A program made the translations under genes and the position numbers. A stretch of 64,000 bases of DNA from Siphonodentalium dalli (taxonomy: Eukaryota; Mollusca; Scaphopoda; Gadilida; Siphonodentaliidae): contig CP136066.1 in assembly GCA_032622095.1 (NCBI GenBank), forward strand, positions 109,267,319 through 109,331,318. Reading direction: 5' to 3'. This document shows positions 1 through 13,146 of the stretch, in pieces; positions within the stretch are counted from its first letter, which is position 1; every line of letters begins with the position of its first letter. The notes under the pieces were generated by a model. It was given only the letters and a program-made list of their open reading frames with translations. It searched no databases and was not told the origin of the DNA.

Positions 1-333
1 ACAAATTATCACCCCCTCCCATATGCAATCATAGAATGGGCCATATTTTATACGCTGAAAACGACGCAGAAGACACAGACGCCGAAAACACAGAATGCCA
101 AAATAACTTTACTGCAAATACGCACGCATTCTCACCCAAGAACATTCGCACAATGCGTTGTAATGTATAGGCCCCCGGTGGCACTGGAACTATGTACATC
201 ATGGGACTGTGGCACCAGCCATCAACTCACCCTATAATATATTTTATATTGTCCACCCATGTGAAATGGTTATGTCTCAATAGTAATACTCTCCTGGTTA
301 TATGCACCTATCAACATAAACATTTATATTTAC
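1..333. other. No gene recognised at left edge
   Basis: AT-rich sequence with no long reading frame or repeat that I recognise. If the HARBI1-like exon at 334-557 is part of a gene, this is the start of its first intron on the minus strand. Confidence 0.4.
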
Positions 334-557
334 CTCGTGAAGTTGGTGAATTCTTTCTCATCCGCGTCTTCTAATTCCTGCAGTAGACTGTGAGAAATTC
401 CATACCGGTTCCGTTCTAGGGTGGAGTTCATTGGTTTTGTCCAGCACTTACGATTTAGATGTCGTTTTGTTCGTTCCAGTTCTCCCAATAGTAACGTGCC
501 CAGACCCACAAGGGCCAACAACATATCATCATTCGACCGTACATGTGAACGCGACAT
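334..557 (-). CDS. HARBI1-like (Harbinger transposase-derived) N-terminal exon, partial
   Basis: The minus strand reads from a Met (MSRSHVRSNDD) through a hydrophobic stretch (LLALVGLGTLLLG) into RKCWTKPMN, RNRYGISHSLLQEL and DEKEFTNF. This order (basic patch, aromatic W with a following P, R..G..H.L.QEL, acidic then aromatic F) is what I recall from the N-terminus of PIF/Harbinger transposases and their domesticated relative HARBI1, just before the DDE nuclease domain. The frame ends at a good splice donor (AG|GTAAAT, exon end at 334), so the catalytic exons should lie beyond the left end of the window. The frame is also open upstream to 641; the Met at 557 was chosen because homology-like sequence begins there. 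It may be a transposon copy or a domesticated gene; the nuclease domain needed to decide is not visible. Confidence 0.45.
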
Positions 558-896
558 AACACTTATAACTGATCGCAATGTTTGACCCACTTTTATATAT
601 GCTGAGAAATTACACCGGTGATTTGTTCTTAGTAAGAACAATCATGACTGTTGACAGAAACAAGGTATTCATTAAGTTATCAAGTGGACTTGTGTGTTAG
701 CATTAAAATATAACATTGCGTGTTGAGTAAAGATCAACAGCGACAAGACATTCGGTTAGATAAATCATTGAGATGTCGATCTCGACGCTGATAGAGCTTG
801 GAAAAGACTCATTGTGTGAATGTGCGGCGGGCGACATGGCTCACTATGGCACAGAAATATGACGACCAAGTGTCACCAATATTGCACCATAATTAA
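558..896. other. Gene-free stretch
   Basis: No coding signal beyond the upstream extension of the HARBI1-like frame, and no recognised repeat. It separates that exon from the 5'-truncated LINE. Confidence 0.4.
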
Positions 897-1975
897 TTGT
901 CACACCTACTATGCCATCGAAACTGTGATACGTGTGTCCGCAGCCAATGTGTCATTCTTTTAGGTGATTTTAACTCCCGCACAGCAACTAATTCGGACTA
1001 TAACCAGCCGTGTATTCAGTCTGAAACAACACACTTGCCGGAAACAAATACATCACTAGGGCGTCTTGTTGAAACAAACATAGATCAATCAATTTTAAAG
1101 AGATACTCTCAGGATCATAATGTTAATCAGAATGGTTACAGTCTTCTGCACTTATGCAAGGACAATAGTTTGTTGATGCTTAGGGTATCATCGTCAAAGG
1201 ACTTTTGTAAAACTTTAAACGAGTACTCGTGTAAAGGGGGTAATGACACTGAACTTAAAGTCCCTCCAGATGAATTTTATAACCACTTCAAAACTTTGAA
1301 CGAATCTGGAGATAACGAATCGACATTAAACTTGCATATAGATGCCTTATTGACCGAATGTCCCGACGAAGGTTTAGATACGCCTATTGAGAAAGAGGAG
1401 ATTCTAAAAGTAATTCAAAATATGAAAAATGGAAAAGCCCCTGGCGTGGACGAAGTGTTAAATGAATACATTAAAGAAACGAGATATATAATGTTGCCTG
1501 TCTATATAAAGCTATTCAATACAATTTTCGATACGGGAATATATCCGGAGAGCTGGACCCATGGGTCTATTTTACCAATATACAAAAAGAAAGGTGATGT
1601 GAGTAAAGCGGACTCTTATCGCGGAATCACACTCTTAAGCTGTGTAAGCAAGGTATTCACTGGTATAATGAATAACCGACTTAAGGCGTTTGCAGACCGT
1701 ACATGTATGATAAAAGACTGCCAAAGTGGTTTCAGGGAACATCACTCTACATGTGATAACATTTTTATTTTATATGCTCTCATAGAAATTTATCTAACTA
1801 GAAATAAAAGACTCTACTGCGCATTTATCGATTTGAAAAAAGCATTTGATACGGTATGGAGGGAAGGGTTGATGATGAAACTTGTTAAGAATAGAATTGG
1901 TGGCAAGTTTTTCCAAGTTATTCGAAGTATGTACAACGGAATAAAGTCATGTGTGAAGATAGGAAGCTCAGTATC
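897..1975 (+). pseudogene. LINE polyprotein, endonuclease remnant and RT N-terminal half
   Basis: The frame is open to 1994. Near residue 20 it has LLGDFNSRT, the GDFN motif of exonuclease-endonuclease-phosphatase domains, then LLHLCKDNSLLML. It jumps at about residue 98 to linker sequence (FYNHFKTLNE), so the distal catalytic part of the endonuclease, including its terminal His, is deleted. RT features follow: NGKAPGVDEVLNEYIKE, YRGITLLSCVSKVF, the QSGFR block and motif A, AFIDLKKAFDTVW. The frame should shift near 1970-1985. The first in-frame codons are not a genuine start. Confidence 0.85.
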
Positions 1976-3349
1976 GCGTGTAATATCGGCGTAAGGCAGG
2001 GCGAATGTCTTTCGCCTCTGCTCTTTTCGGTGTTTGTCAACGATCTAGAAGACTTCTTAAAAGATTGCTGTATAGAAGGTTTACCATTTGTTGATGAAAC
2101 ATTTTTTGCTCAATTCGGTGACTACTTACGCATATTATGTATTTTGTATGCAGATGACACGGTTTTGATCTCAGAAAGCCCAGAGGAAATGCGAAGAGCT
2201 CTTAGTGCTTACAGTGATTACACTGATGCGTGGAATTTATCAATAAACGTAGATAAGACAAAAATGCTTATATTTTATAATCGCAAAGCGAATGACATTG
2301 ATAGCATGAAATTTGAACTCAATGGGGAAAATATTGAAATAGTAGATAACTGTTGTTATTTAGGAATACATTTCTATACCAACGGAAGGTTTTGCAGATC
2401 CATAAAACGTATGCAAACATTAGGTACTAGAGCAATGTTTGGTCTACTACAGCGAATCGGGAACCTTAACTTAGGTCCTGCTGTTGCTTTTCGACTTTTT
2501 GATAGTACAATTGAACCAATACTTTTGTATGGTAGCGAAGTTTGGGGGTTCGAGAATTTCGAATGCATAGAAGGGGTTCATTTAAAGTTTATGAAATATG
2601 TCTTACACGTGAAGTCGAGTACACCAAACTATATGGTTTACGGGGAAACTGGAAGGTACCCCTTGTCGATTTCAGTGAAAAAGAGAATGCTTGGGTTTTG
2701 GTCGCGATTAGTGAAAGGTGATTGCTCAATATTAGCGCAAAAGTTATATAAACTTCTCTATTTCATCGAACAAAGTTCCTATTTGAACGGTAAGACGATC
2801 AAATGGATCACATGTGTCAGAAGTACGCTGTCCTGTCTAGGGTGGGGGTCCCTCTGGGACTCGCAACACTCTTTAAGTAAACTAGAGTTGAATATATTCA
2901 TGGAAGTTCGTAGAACAAAATTTGTTGAACAATGGAAGAACACGATTGAGTCATCAGATCGCGGAAAGTTCTATGGGCTGTTTAAAAAGAATTTCGGAAT
3001 GGAAGCATATATGACTATTACGACAAACAGTTTGATGACATATATTGTTAAGATACGCACTGCTAATCATAGACTGCAGATTGAAAGGGTAAGGTGGGGT
3101 AAAGCCAAAAAGCAAAATAAGAATACAAATTTCTGCCAGCAATGCAAGACGGCGATAGGCGACGAATTACACTTTGCACTAGAATGCACGGAACTCACAC
3201 ATTTAAGACGAAAATATTTGCCCAAAACTTACCATACGGAACCAACTGAAACTAAATTAGTGAAATTACTCACGAGTGCTGACCCGAATGTTCTAAAGCA
3301 GTTTGCAATCTTTGTGAAGTTGGGTTGTAAGATTATTGATAGGAATTAA
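1976..3349 (+). pseudogene. LINE polyprotein, RT C-terminal half and zinc knuckle
   Basis: This continues the same polyprotein in another frame. It starts with RT motif B (CNIGVRQGECLSPLLF) and motif C (YADDTVLIS; catalytic aspartates intact), then LGIHF (the usual LGI block after motif C), and a long thumb/C-terminal region with YGSEVWGF. Near the end comes CQQC...GDELHFALEC, a Cys-Cys-His-Cys knuckle common in this type of LINE. The frame shift relative to the first half lies around 1970-1985, inside the stretch between VKIGSSVS and CNIGVRQGE. The stop codon is TAA at 3347-3349. The half itself has no internal stops, so the shift may be fairly recent. Confidence 0.85.
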
Positions 3350-3464
3350 CTAATTGACAGCGGCAATTTATAACTACATCTGCTTACCATGATTACGGTG
3401 ATGACATATATTACGACAGAAATAGCGAAAATGCGATATATATGGAGTATGACAATAACTGCAT

Positions 3465-4316
<852 letters not shown>

Positions 4317-6283
4317 GTACAAATATGCACCTCTGCCATAGAAAAATGGCAAACCAGACAACAGTGGCCCCCTTTTCTAAATATATGTATATATGTTAAT
4401 TATTTAATACTCTGTATTCGCCACTTAATTGTGACATTGAGTTAAATAAAAAAATAAACAATCAATAAATGTATTAGGTCATTTGCAGTCATATTCACCA
4501 GGTTATGTATACCAGTATAAGTTTATAAGGTAAATGGTTTATGCTGGTTGAGGCTCAATGGCTAGGGTACATGCGGTCTCGATCTGATATATATTGCCGC
4601 GGTTGGATTATCCAATCAATAAAGGAAGATATATAGCATATATCATGCGCGGTGAGTCCATGTAAACTAAACCACATTGTTTATACAATAGGCTCACCTC
4701 TGTGAAAATTACTGTTGGGGTTCTATCAATAACCAAATAAATGCGATTAGGGCTCCAGTTTATTGGGGCAGGATCTCTATACTATAGTATAGGACCATCG
4801 CTACAGGGCAGATATATTTAGGGGCCATCTGAAGTAGTATACAAAGTTATAACAATTTACTGGGAGTTCGCAATAACAAGTTTCACTTACATATGTTTCA
4901 AATTCCATATACTGAGTAGAACGATGTGTTGGGCGTGGTTATAGTATATCAGTCAATACAATGCGACAACAGTTAAGCTGGCACTGAAGTGGCAAATTCT
5001 TCAACTTTCACATAAATCTCAATTCCACATTGCTGGAAAATCAAAATAATTGATGCCACTGAACGGCACTCATAGTAACCTGGATGTCTTTTTCTTAACT
5101 TTGGGTACTGTTTAAATTCAAAGGGAGATACATCTCGACGACTCGGCCTTTTCCGCACTGAGGAAATAACCTCTTCCATAAATAGAGACCATATCTGCCG
5201 GTTTCTATATCAATCACATGATTAACCAGGTGCATACAGCCGGTAAATGTGTATGTTGGCTGGGAGACTATTCTGTTAAACTTGAACTAATTATTGCTAT
5301 TTATAACTATTTACTACATGATAAGTCTGGTACTGGCATGCGGTGAATACATTCTGCTCCATTCTCATCTATGCGTCAACGAGTCAATGTCATCGCCTTA
5401 TTACCAGAGCCGTTTTTGTAGCATTGCGCGAAAATGGTTTCTATTTATGGAAGAGGTTATTTCCTCAGCGAAACGGAAATGGCCGAGTCTTTCAGAATTC
5501 TCGAATCTAAATTAAATTGATCTTAATTGAGTTGAGTCCTTATAAAAATGAAAGAAACTTAACTCTGAAATAGTTACACATTTTCAGTCACTGGTGTGGG
5601 TGTATTAGTTCAAACATATTTATTTTGGTAGGAAAATTGTTTTATTTTGAAAAGAAGGAAATATCACTTTGGAAGAAGTATGCCAAATTGAACAAACAGT
5701 ATCTTGTCCGACATAATAAAGCAATGGAGACCTTTCGCATTTTGAAGAACAACAGATAATTATTACGAATAGGGTACTACATCACTAGAATTTGTGTCTT
5801 TTTTATATTCGTTGTCGTTTATCTCAATACGTTGCTACGATTAAGATTCGGATTTCCAACAAAACTCACAAATACATGATACATTAATAAGTTCGCGATC
5901 GTTACTCGGCTCCTCAACGTGGGAGATGACTTTGATATTATGACCATAAATTGTGATCACCATGTGGCCTTTATTGTTATCACGACACGCAGTCCCGTAA
6001 TACCCTTACCTGTGATTTGCCAGCACGATTGTCTCACATGCAAACGGACTTAGTCGTCAATTCTACGAAAAGGTTTTTGGACCATCCAAAAATAAATAAA
6101 TACAGATTATACGTAACAATTATCTGTTGTCGTTAAAAATGCAAAGGTCTCTGATATGTACATGAACAAACGTTTTAATTATAACGAATAACGAATTTGA
6201 AGATATAGGTTTGTTTATGAATTGTTTTTGAAAAAAATGATATGGATACCGCATCCAGATGTATTTCTTGTTTTTTGTTTCAG
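4317..6283. other. Gene-free stretch before the five-exon gene
   Basis: No supported exon. A good acceptor at 6281-6283 means at least one upstream exon of the downstream gene must exist, here or farther left beyond the LINE; I could not identify it. The stretch contains the inverted duplication at 5129-5487. Confidence 0.4.
5129..5487. repeat. Inverted duplication, ~55-bp arms
   Basis: About 55 bp at 5132-5190 (around CTCTTCCATAAATAGAGACC) recurs in reverse complement at 5431-5487, with a few substitutions and about 240 bp between arms. The matching short frames on opposite strands (both contain MEEVISS) arise from this duplication and are not evidence of coding. Confidence 0.8.
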
Positions 6284-7985
6284 TTGAGTATGGAATACGA
6301 ATACAACATTTTCCATTTTGACCGTGAGAAACCAGATGTTCTAAAATATGACGTAAGCGCGTGTTACTCGAAATCTAACAGGACCGTGGTGCGATTCAGG
6401 CTATCATGTGAGTGTTAATCCGGCCTATGCACACATAGACATAATTATATCATTGATATTGTATACATACACATTTTATCATTGAGATTGAACACATACA
6501 CCTGGGAATTCGCAAAGTTGAACATCGGTCGCGTGGAAGTCACATTGAAACAACAATGACCAAATACTTTTTTATGATATACGGGTCCAACTTTTTACTG
6601 AATACTCATTATTAGCCAATAATTTTCTGAGTAGATAAACGGCCACAGATGGCAACATGCTGTTTGTAGAACGCATTTTCTGAACGTTTACCATTACTTT
6701 AATTTTCATTTCAGCTAAGTACCAAAATGTTATCGATGCGAACCGCAGACTATTTAAGTACTTTGTGCTTGTGTCCATTACTGGGTACGCCAAAGTATCA
6801 CCGCTACGAGTCTCCAATATACGCGTAAGTATTTGTATATATACTCAAGCACGCGACGATAAGGGAGTTTGGGGTAGGGAGTATCACCATAAACAACTTC
6901 TGTCAAAATCGTCAATAGTTGGTCATTTCTTACCTGACAGAATGTCAGTTAGAAATATCGGACGCAATTGCAATGTTAGTTGGATATCTAGCCAACATTG
7001 GAAAACTTGAGGTATCCAACATAAAGGGTAGGGGTGCAAATTGAATTTCCCAAACGTGTGCATTTAGGTCGGGTTCAGGGTGGCGGTACTGTTGGGGAAT
7101 TCTTGGACAACTCCACATTCATAACGAATACCCTCTAGCCACGTATACTTCCTGGTAAATTTGTCTAGCTATTTTGCCTAGGAAATGTCTCATGTATCTA
7201 ATATTTATAGGATATTTCATGGTTGTTTTGGTATTATGCCCGCTATCAGCCCTCGGTAACCGAAGGTCGAAGGCTTATATGAGGTTACCTAGGGCTGATA
7301 TCAGGCCTAGTATCAAACCAACCAAGTAATATACTATTTATTAATTAGATTGCATTTTAGTAACTGAAAACGCTTTCAAATGAATTACATCACAATAGTC
7401 GACATCTACATATTATTTAACAGTGAAGTATGTATTTACATCATGTCATAAAACCATATTACTCGGATTTGTGATGCCATAACTGATATTACTCGGATAG
7501 GTAATGTCGTAAAATGATATTACTCGGATTACTTATGTCGTAAAATGATATTACTCGGTTTATTAGGGCAAATTTAATCGATATTCACATTGTTCGATAA
7601 CAGAATCGTTCTGGACAAACATGTCATATCTAATTATATAATCCATGCTTACTACATTTTTATGCGGGAATAATAAGATCATACTCGGATATCTATATAA
7701 CACGCAGTGATTTTGTACATATATCATTTGTCCGAAGCTATATCCTCCACATATCTGGCAAACATCGTTCATGCAATTACTCGTGGCTCTAGTCACGCAT
7801 ATGACCCCTAATTTGAAAATTTATAGCGATATGCAACACATTGTCTAAAACATTATCAGGAAAGACTACCAGCGTGTGAATGTTCACTAAGCGTGTATAG
7901 TTGTGCCTGTGCTCACCAGCCGGTGAGAGGAGAAAGAGAGAGAGATATATAGAGAGAGAGAGAAAACAATAGGGAAAGAGAGAGT

Positions 7986-8045
<60 letters not shown>

Positions 8046-8120
8046 AAAAAGTGAGAAAGAGCGAACGAGCGAGAAAGATATATATATATATATATGTATA
8101 GAGAGAGAGCGAGAGAGAGA

Positions 8121-8209
<89 letters not shown>

Positions 8210-11200
8210 GGTGAGAGAGATCATGAGATAGAGAGAGATACCAAGAACATCGACTGGTGAAGTGGTCCTGATAATTTGATATGGTACTGGTGGGCCATTC
8301 TGAATTGCGATGATGCACAGTGATTCTGTTAAGAAAATGTACCGTTATGTTTTCTAAAGATTTAATTTTGACGGCAAAACAAACCATTTGACGGCAAAAC
8401 AAACCATTTGGTTAATCGGAACAAATGGAGGCAAATCCAGTATGTTCATAAAACATTCAAAAACATATATATTGTAAAAATATTTTAATAATGGACCTTT
8501 TGTTTGTTGCAAACCGACCATTCTCAAGATGGCTATATTCCTGTCGTTTTGCAAACACCAGAGCAGCCACGATTAAACTATTAAACAATATATATGTTCA
8601 TCAATGTTTAATACAGTCAATTTTTCTTTCAAATTACTTGGCTTAGCCAAACACTGCGAAAATGAAAACTTTCAGTTAGAAAAAAATTACTTTTATATTT
8701 TCTTAACAGCATAACTTTGCCTCACCAGGCACAGGCATCATAACAAACACCAGAGCAACCATGATTAAAATATTAAACGATACATATGTTCATCAATGTT
8801 TAATACAGTCACTGTTTTTTCTCTCAAATTACTCAGATTAGCCAAACACTGTGAAAATGAAAACTTTAGAAAAAATTACTTTTACATTTTCTTAACAGCA
8901 TAACTTTGCCCCACCAACAATTCGGCAGGACTCACCAGCATCACATAACATTAGCAAGACCACTTAACCAGGGGTGTGTATTATCTATGCTCTTCCACAG
9001 ATTATTTTCTCCACTGACATTGTCGTGTCATTCGAATTGCTAGATGTCGCTCCGGTCAAAGGTGACAACGGGTACACGGTATATGAGACATCGTTAGCGA
9101 CCGCCACATCAACCCTAACCTATGCTATCAACAACAACGAATTCGTTGTACTAATGGACGACGATACATTCAAGGATGTGAGTATATTTATGGGTATTAG
9201 ATTAAGTTAAGTCCTGACACCACGTGCCCCTCAACAATTGCCACACCAAAAACTACCGTTGGTATGCTTTCTGTACCAGAAAATATTTATATCGTACCTA
9301 TGCACGAGCCAATTAATATGAGGTTTTGATAGTCAGTTATCGTCTTTCAATTGCGGAAGTTCCATGTTAGTTTTGATAAAGCAATAACACACACCTGGTT
9401 GAAAATACTGTCAGATCAGAATCAGAATATCTTTATTTTATAGTAAATCACCATATCAATTAAAGGTGGATTATATCTCTTTGTAAACATGTATTATATA
9501 GTTACCGGGGTATAAAATATTAGATCTGAATCGAAGACTCCTGTCCGGAAATGCTTCTATCGATTAATATTAATTTTATTTCGAATATTTTCTGGTCTAA
9601 AAAGGTGTGTTTGTTCAGCTAACGAACAATATTGGTTACTGTTAACAGAGACCAAAAATTATATTGTGCAATTTTGTCACAAATAAACGTCAATTATACT
9701 CATTATCGCTTATATCTGTGGAACAAAACAGTACAAACAACCAATCTGTGACATTTGACATTCGTTGCGTAGCCGTAGGAACAGCCCAGTGCTCTATATC
9801 GCCATACGGTCTCATCCGAATGGTCGGTTCTAAAAATAGTAACATAAATGGGCCCGATTTAATATTCGAAATAAAATCAATATTAATTGATAGAAGCTTT
9901 TCCGGACATAGGTCTTCAGTTCATATCTATTATTTTATACCCACGCAACTATTTAAAATTAGTTATTTAAAGAGATAATCCATCTTTAAAATACAAAAAT
10001 ATTTACACAAATATAGGACATATGGAGACGATGTGACCTATTAGGTCGTCTTCCTGTCGCCACCAAAAAAGAATAAATTGGAAAAGTTGATTCTTTATAT
10101 GAGGCCGGTTGTATGACACGTGATAGCTGTTCAGTTAAATGTCCTGTTCTATCTAAGAATCTAAACGTTGGTACATACAATATCTTTAAAATTATGATGT
10201 GTTTATTATAATAGAATAGAGTAATTTGGCTTAACATAACATTGAAATATATACCAGTGAAGATGCAAGTGGTCAATAGTCAAAAGCCATGTAGATAATT
10301 AAATCATTTTCCAAGGAGTAAAATTTGAACCAAGTAATATTAAAAATATATATATTATTGACCACATAATATTTTAAACATAAATGTTATCAAGAGAATT
10401 AGCACTGAATAAGCACATGAACAGTGGGGGAGAGGTTCGATTCACACACAAAGAATGCTCTACAAAACAACAAGTTGTCAACAACCAGACGAGTATTTAC
10501 GTTTATAATCAGATACCTTCACAAAGTGTTAGAAAACATAAATTCTAACACGCACAAGATTCCACATAACACTGTGTTTGTTTTGCTCGTTGATATAAAT
10601 ATAATTTGTTGCCGAAGTTATTAAGTGATTGTAATAAGATTTGAAAAATGTCTTCTTTTTGGACAGAGGAGTTTAACCCCTCGACCTTGTATATTGTTTA
10701 TGTAATTCCCTTTGGCAATTCATGTACTCACAATGATATTATTATGGTAAGTTAATTATGAATGTAGTTGGTGTTTGTGTGTTATCGGGGGGATACCGCG
10801 CTGTGGTCGTTACGGCACATGATTGTGTGAACCACGAAGCTGATCCCACTAAATGCACCATCAACGACCACAGCGCCATATCCCACAATAACATATAACA
10901 CTACATTTTTTTTTTAATTATAGAGCTCTTTGATGATTTATTCCCATAAAAAGCTGAATACATTCTTAATTATTATTTTCACAAAATCTGCCGAGAATTT
11001 GAGACTAGACAACGCAGCACTTTAAGTCTGCACAATATAACATTGCTAAACACTCAGCAACGATAACGTGATAGATATAGAATATGTAGCTAGTGTCGTC
11101 GCTTAAAATGTTTATGTCCCTGAGGGGGATTTGATCATCTATTGGGCGAGGCTCTGCAGAGTCCAATAGATGCCAAATCCCCCGAGCGGACATACACAGT

Positions 11201-13146
11201 TTAAGCGACGACATTAGCTACATGTTTTATTTATTCATCGCACAAAACTTGCCTTTTGTGAGGTTAATCTGTCATTTTCCTCAGTTTTACATTTGTTACT
11301 TCGATGACGCCATTACATTTATTAGGTCAAGCAAACCAATTAGCATTCATGACGTGGGAAAACCGGAGTGCAGCTTAGAGCGAAATAGTTCGTTGTCATT
11401 TTTTTTAATATTTAGTATAAGCAGACCGTGTTCTGATGATTTATAGATGTTTTAGAGCTAAAACATATATCATTTTACGAATTATTTTAGTGAATTATAC
11501 ACGATAAAAACGTTCTGAAATCACAATTACGTCATTAAGGCCGGTTGACGTCCCTCGTTACCTGCGCAATTTGCATATCAAATTACGTCATAAAAGTAGT
11601 ACTAACCTAATAAAGCTACGTTGACCTAATAAAGCTACATTGACGTAATAAACGTAACGTTTATTAGGCAGGCTTTATGTAGTCAATAGACGTAGTTAGC
11701 GGTGGATAAATAAAGATAACTGGCTTCCGTTGCAATTCGGCTGACCGGTTTTAGTGATTTAGGCTGACGTCGTGTTCGGGTTACGGTTTGTGTTATTGGG
11801 GTATGAAACGGGTGACCCAATTAGCAATAACTGTTGACCAATCACCGAACATGATTTAGTATAACACATACGGGCTATGTAAATAATTATGTGTGAATAC
11901 CTTTATGTCTGGGAACTAGTCTTGTCTTATTGTCTATATTTCAGACCGTTAAACTTGTGGCGTACGGGGCTCAAACAATAAAGTATGTCGACGAGCCTGT
12001 CTACCAGTTGCAATCTCAGTCATCAGACAAATTCACAGGAGGTAGGCTGCTTTAATATTCCCTGTGGAGAGTCTGCGATTGAAGTTTCAAACGTTGTTCC
12101 TCTTGATAACAGGGAAGTTAACAATTCATTTAATTTAAATAAAAACACTTCGACTATTTTAATCTAGTTCGAATCGATGTATTCAAGTATTCGGCCCCAC
12201 GCACAGCTGGGGCTACAATATGACACGCATCCGTGACCGTAAAGTACTAATTTATACATACAACTTAAGATTGTTCGCACTTTAAAGATGCATAATCCGA
12301 TTAAGCGCCCCTCAATTACTATTTATTTGGTTCGAGTCGAGGAACCCACCCATCAAAGCTCACAGTGATCAGATATCGATTTTTTTTTTAATCTATTATT
12401 TTCCACCACCGATACATTATAGTGGCCCAGTAAAAAGTCGACGAGAAGTCGGTCTCAGACCAAATTGCGGATGAAGTTGGATAACTCAAGAATCAAGTGG
12501 CTTTTTTGTGTCAGATATTTGACAAACCGGCAAAATTTCGTTGAACAAAATGTTGATAAATAACAGGTTTTGGGCAATGTTGTACTATATTTGACTGTGG
12601 TTAGCATTATGTTTGAGCAATTAATCCATTCTGATAAATAAAGCGGCATATACAAAATTTATATTGTTGGAATCTTAGTATATGGGGACCATCGAATCGG
12701 ATTGAGTACCTTTAAGATGGTTTACACTTTAAAGGGACATGGATTCGTGCAACCAAAATCATGGTTTTTCACACGATCAACAACGGGGCCTAAATGTCCA
12801 AACCCCCCTTACTTCTGAGCTCGACAGATTCGTTATAGGTATTGAAATAAATTTTGAAATAAAATGAGCCCAATACATCTTAAATTTTGTTTTAATTTAC
12901 GGTAAAGCTCACATGGCTTATTTTCGTTGTGGTCCCTGAATATGCTTTTATTTTTATCGTGTGGAATATTTTCATTTATTGATAATCCACCAATTCGCTA
13001 GCACCTTTCAAGAACCATAACTCTATCTCGTTACGTGTAACGTCCATAATTGTTCTTCTGCAGGTATAATGGCTGCCGTTGGTCTCCCGCTTGGTGTGTT
13101 CGGGGCAGTGGCTGGTGTTGTGCTCACATTTTTATTCTTTAAATAG
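6284..13146 (+). CDS. Five 3' coding exons of a C-terminally membrane-anchored extracellular protein, possibly SEA-like
   Basis: Five exons join without a frame break: 6284-6407, 6715-6824, 9001-9177, 11945-12041 and 13064-13146 (TAG stop). Each has a good acceptor (TTTGTTTCAG, TTTTCATTTCAG, CTCTTCCACAG, TCTATATTTCAG, TTCTTCTGCAG) and donors GTGAGTG, GTAAGTA, GTGAGTA and GTAGGC; intron phases are 1, 0, 0, 1. They encode 196 residues. Exon 1 has FHFDREKPDVLKYDVSACYS and an N-glycosylation sequon (NRT). Exons 2-3 carry RRLFKYFVLVSITGYAKVSP, VSNIR|IIFSTDIVVSFELLD and a later LTYAINNNEFVVLM, a pattern reminiscent of SEA domains; this is impression, not alignment. Exon 5 is almost wholly hydrophobic (PLGVFGAVAGVVLTFLFF) and ends in a single Lys, so the protein has either a C-terminal TM segment with almost no tail or a GPI signal. 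The true N-terminus is upstream and unseen. Introns hold GA repeats and TTAA elements. Confidence 0.75.
7436..7565. repeat. ~39-bp minisatellite, 3-4 copies
   Basis: Repeats of GATATTACTCGGATT followed by a variable TGTCGTAAAAT stretch, within intron 2 of the five-exon gene. Confidence 0.7.
7926..8232. repeat. (GA)n microsatellite with (TA)n insert
   Basis: About 300 bp of (GA)n interrupted by a short (TA)n stretch near 8078-8096. Poly-Ser/Leu and Arg/Glu frames across it are artefacts of the dinucleotide. It lies in intron 2. Confidence 0.95.
8552..8915. repeat. Diverged tandem duplication, ~190-bp unit
   Basis: The block beginning CAAACACCAGAGCAGCCACG at 8552 recurs at about 8743 with ~90% identity by eye, up to TAACAGCATAACTTTGCC in both copies. 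A separate perfect 20-bp tandem repeat (GACGGCAAAACAAACCATTT) lies just upstream near 8371-8410. Intron 2. Confidence 0.8.
9464..9985. mobile_element. TTAA-flanked MITE, family C
   Basis: A 522-bp element bounded by TTAA on both sides (9460-9463, 9986-9989). Termini are inverted: AGGTGGATTATATCTCTTT at the left against the reverse complement of AAAGAGATAATCCATCT at the right. Further inverted similarity runs inward (AATATTCGAAATAAAATC near 9860 against its complement near 9575). TTAA duplications are typical of piggyBac-type transposition; no transposase is encoded. Intron 3. Confidence 0.7.
10765..10895. repeat. Inverted repeat with CGCTGTGGTCGTT arms
   Basis: TATCGGGGGGATACCGCGCTGTGGTCGTT at the left pairs with ACGACCACAGCGCCATATCCC at the right about 60 bp on, making an imperfect hairpin in intron 3. 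Confidence 0.55.
11085..11223. repeat. Near-perfect ~140-bp palindrome
   Basis: Left arm TGTAGCTAGTGTCGTCGCTTAAA at 11085 matches the complement of the right arm ending at 11223, with paired GGGGGATTTG / CAAATCCCCC and CTATTGG / CCAATAG steps around a short GC-rich centre. Lies in intron 3; probably a foldback element whose ends I did not resolve. Confidence 0.75.
12286..12711. mobile_element. TTAA-flanked palindromic element, family A (diverged)
   Basis: Flanked by TTAA at 12282-12285 and 12712-12715. It starts AGATGCATAATCCGATTAAGC and ends in GGATTGAGTACCT, matching the ends of the element at 13815-14283, and shares its internal GTTCGAGTCGAGGAACCC and GATATCGAT blocks. The right half is more diverged. 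Intron 4 of the five-exon gene. Confidence 0.7.

Larger units (their letters stand above)
897..3464 (+). mobile_element. 5'-truncated, mutated non-LTR retrotransposon (LINE)
   Basis: A LINE of the endonuclease plus reverse transcriptase type. The 5' end begins inside the apurinic-type endonuclease domain, with most of that domain missing. RT motifs follow in order, with a frameshift between motifs A and B, then a C-terminal Cys-Cys-His-Cys knuckle. The coding part ends at 3349, followed by about 110 bp of tail and then a long (GAT)n tract. The clade (CR1/Jockey-like or another) cannot be fixed by eye. The element is dead as a coding unit. Confidence 0.85.

Noticed and set aside
7887-8402. Ser/Leu-rich and Arg/Glu-rich frames
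   Set aside because: Produced by the (GA)n microsatellite; no coding context.
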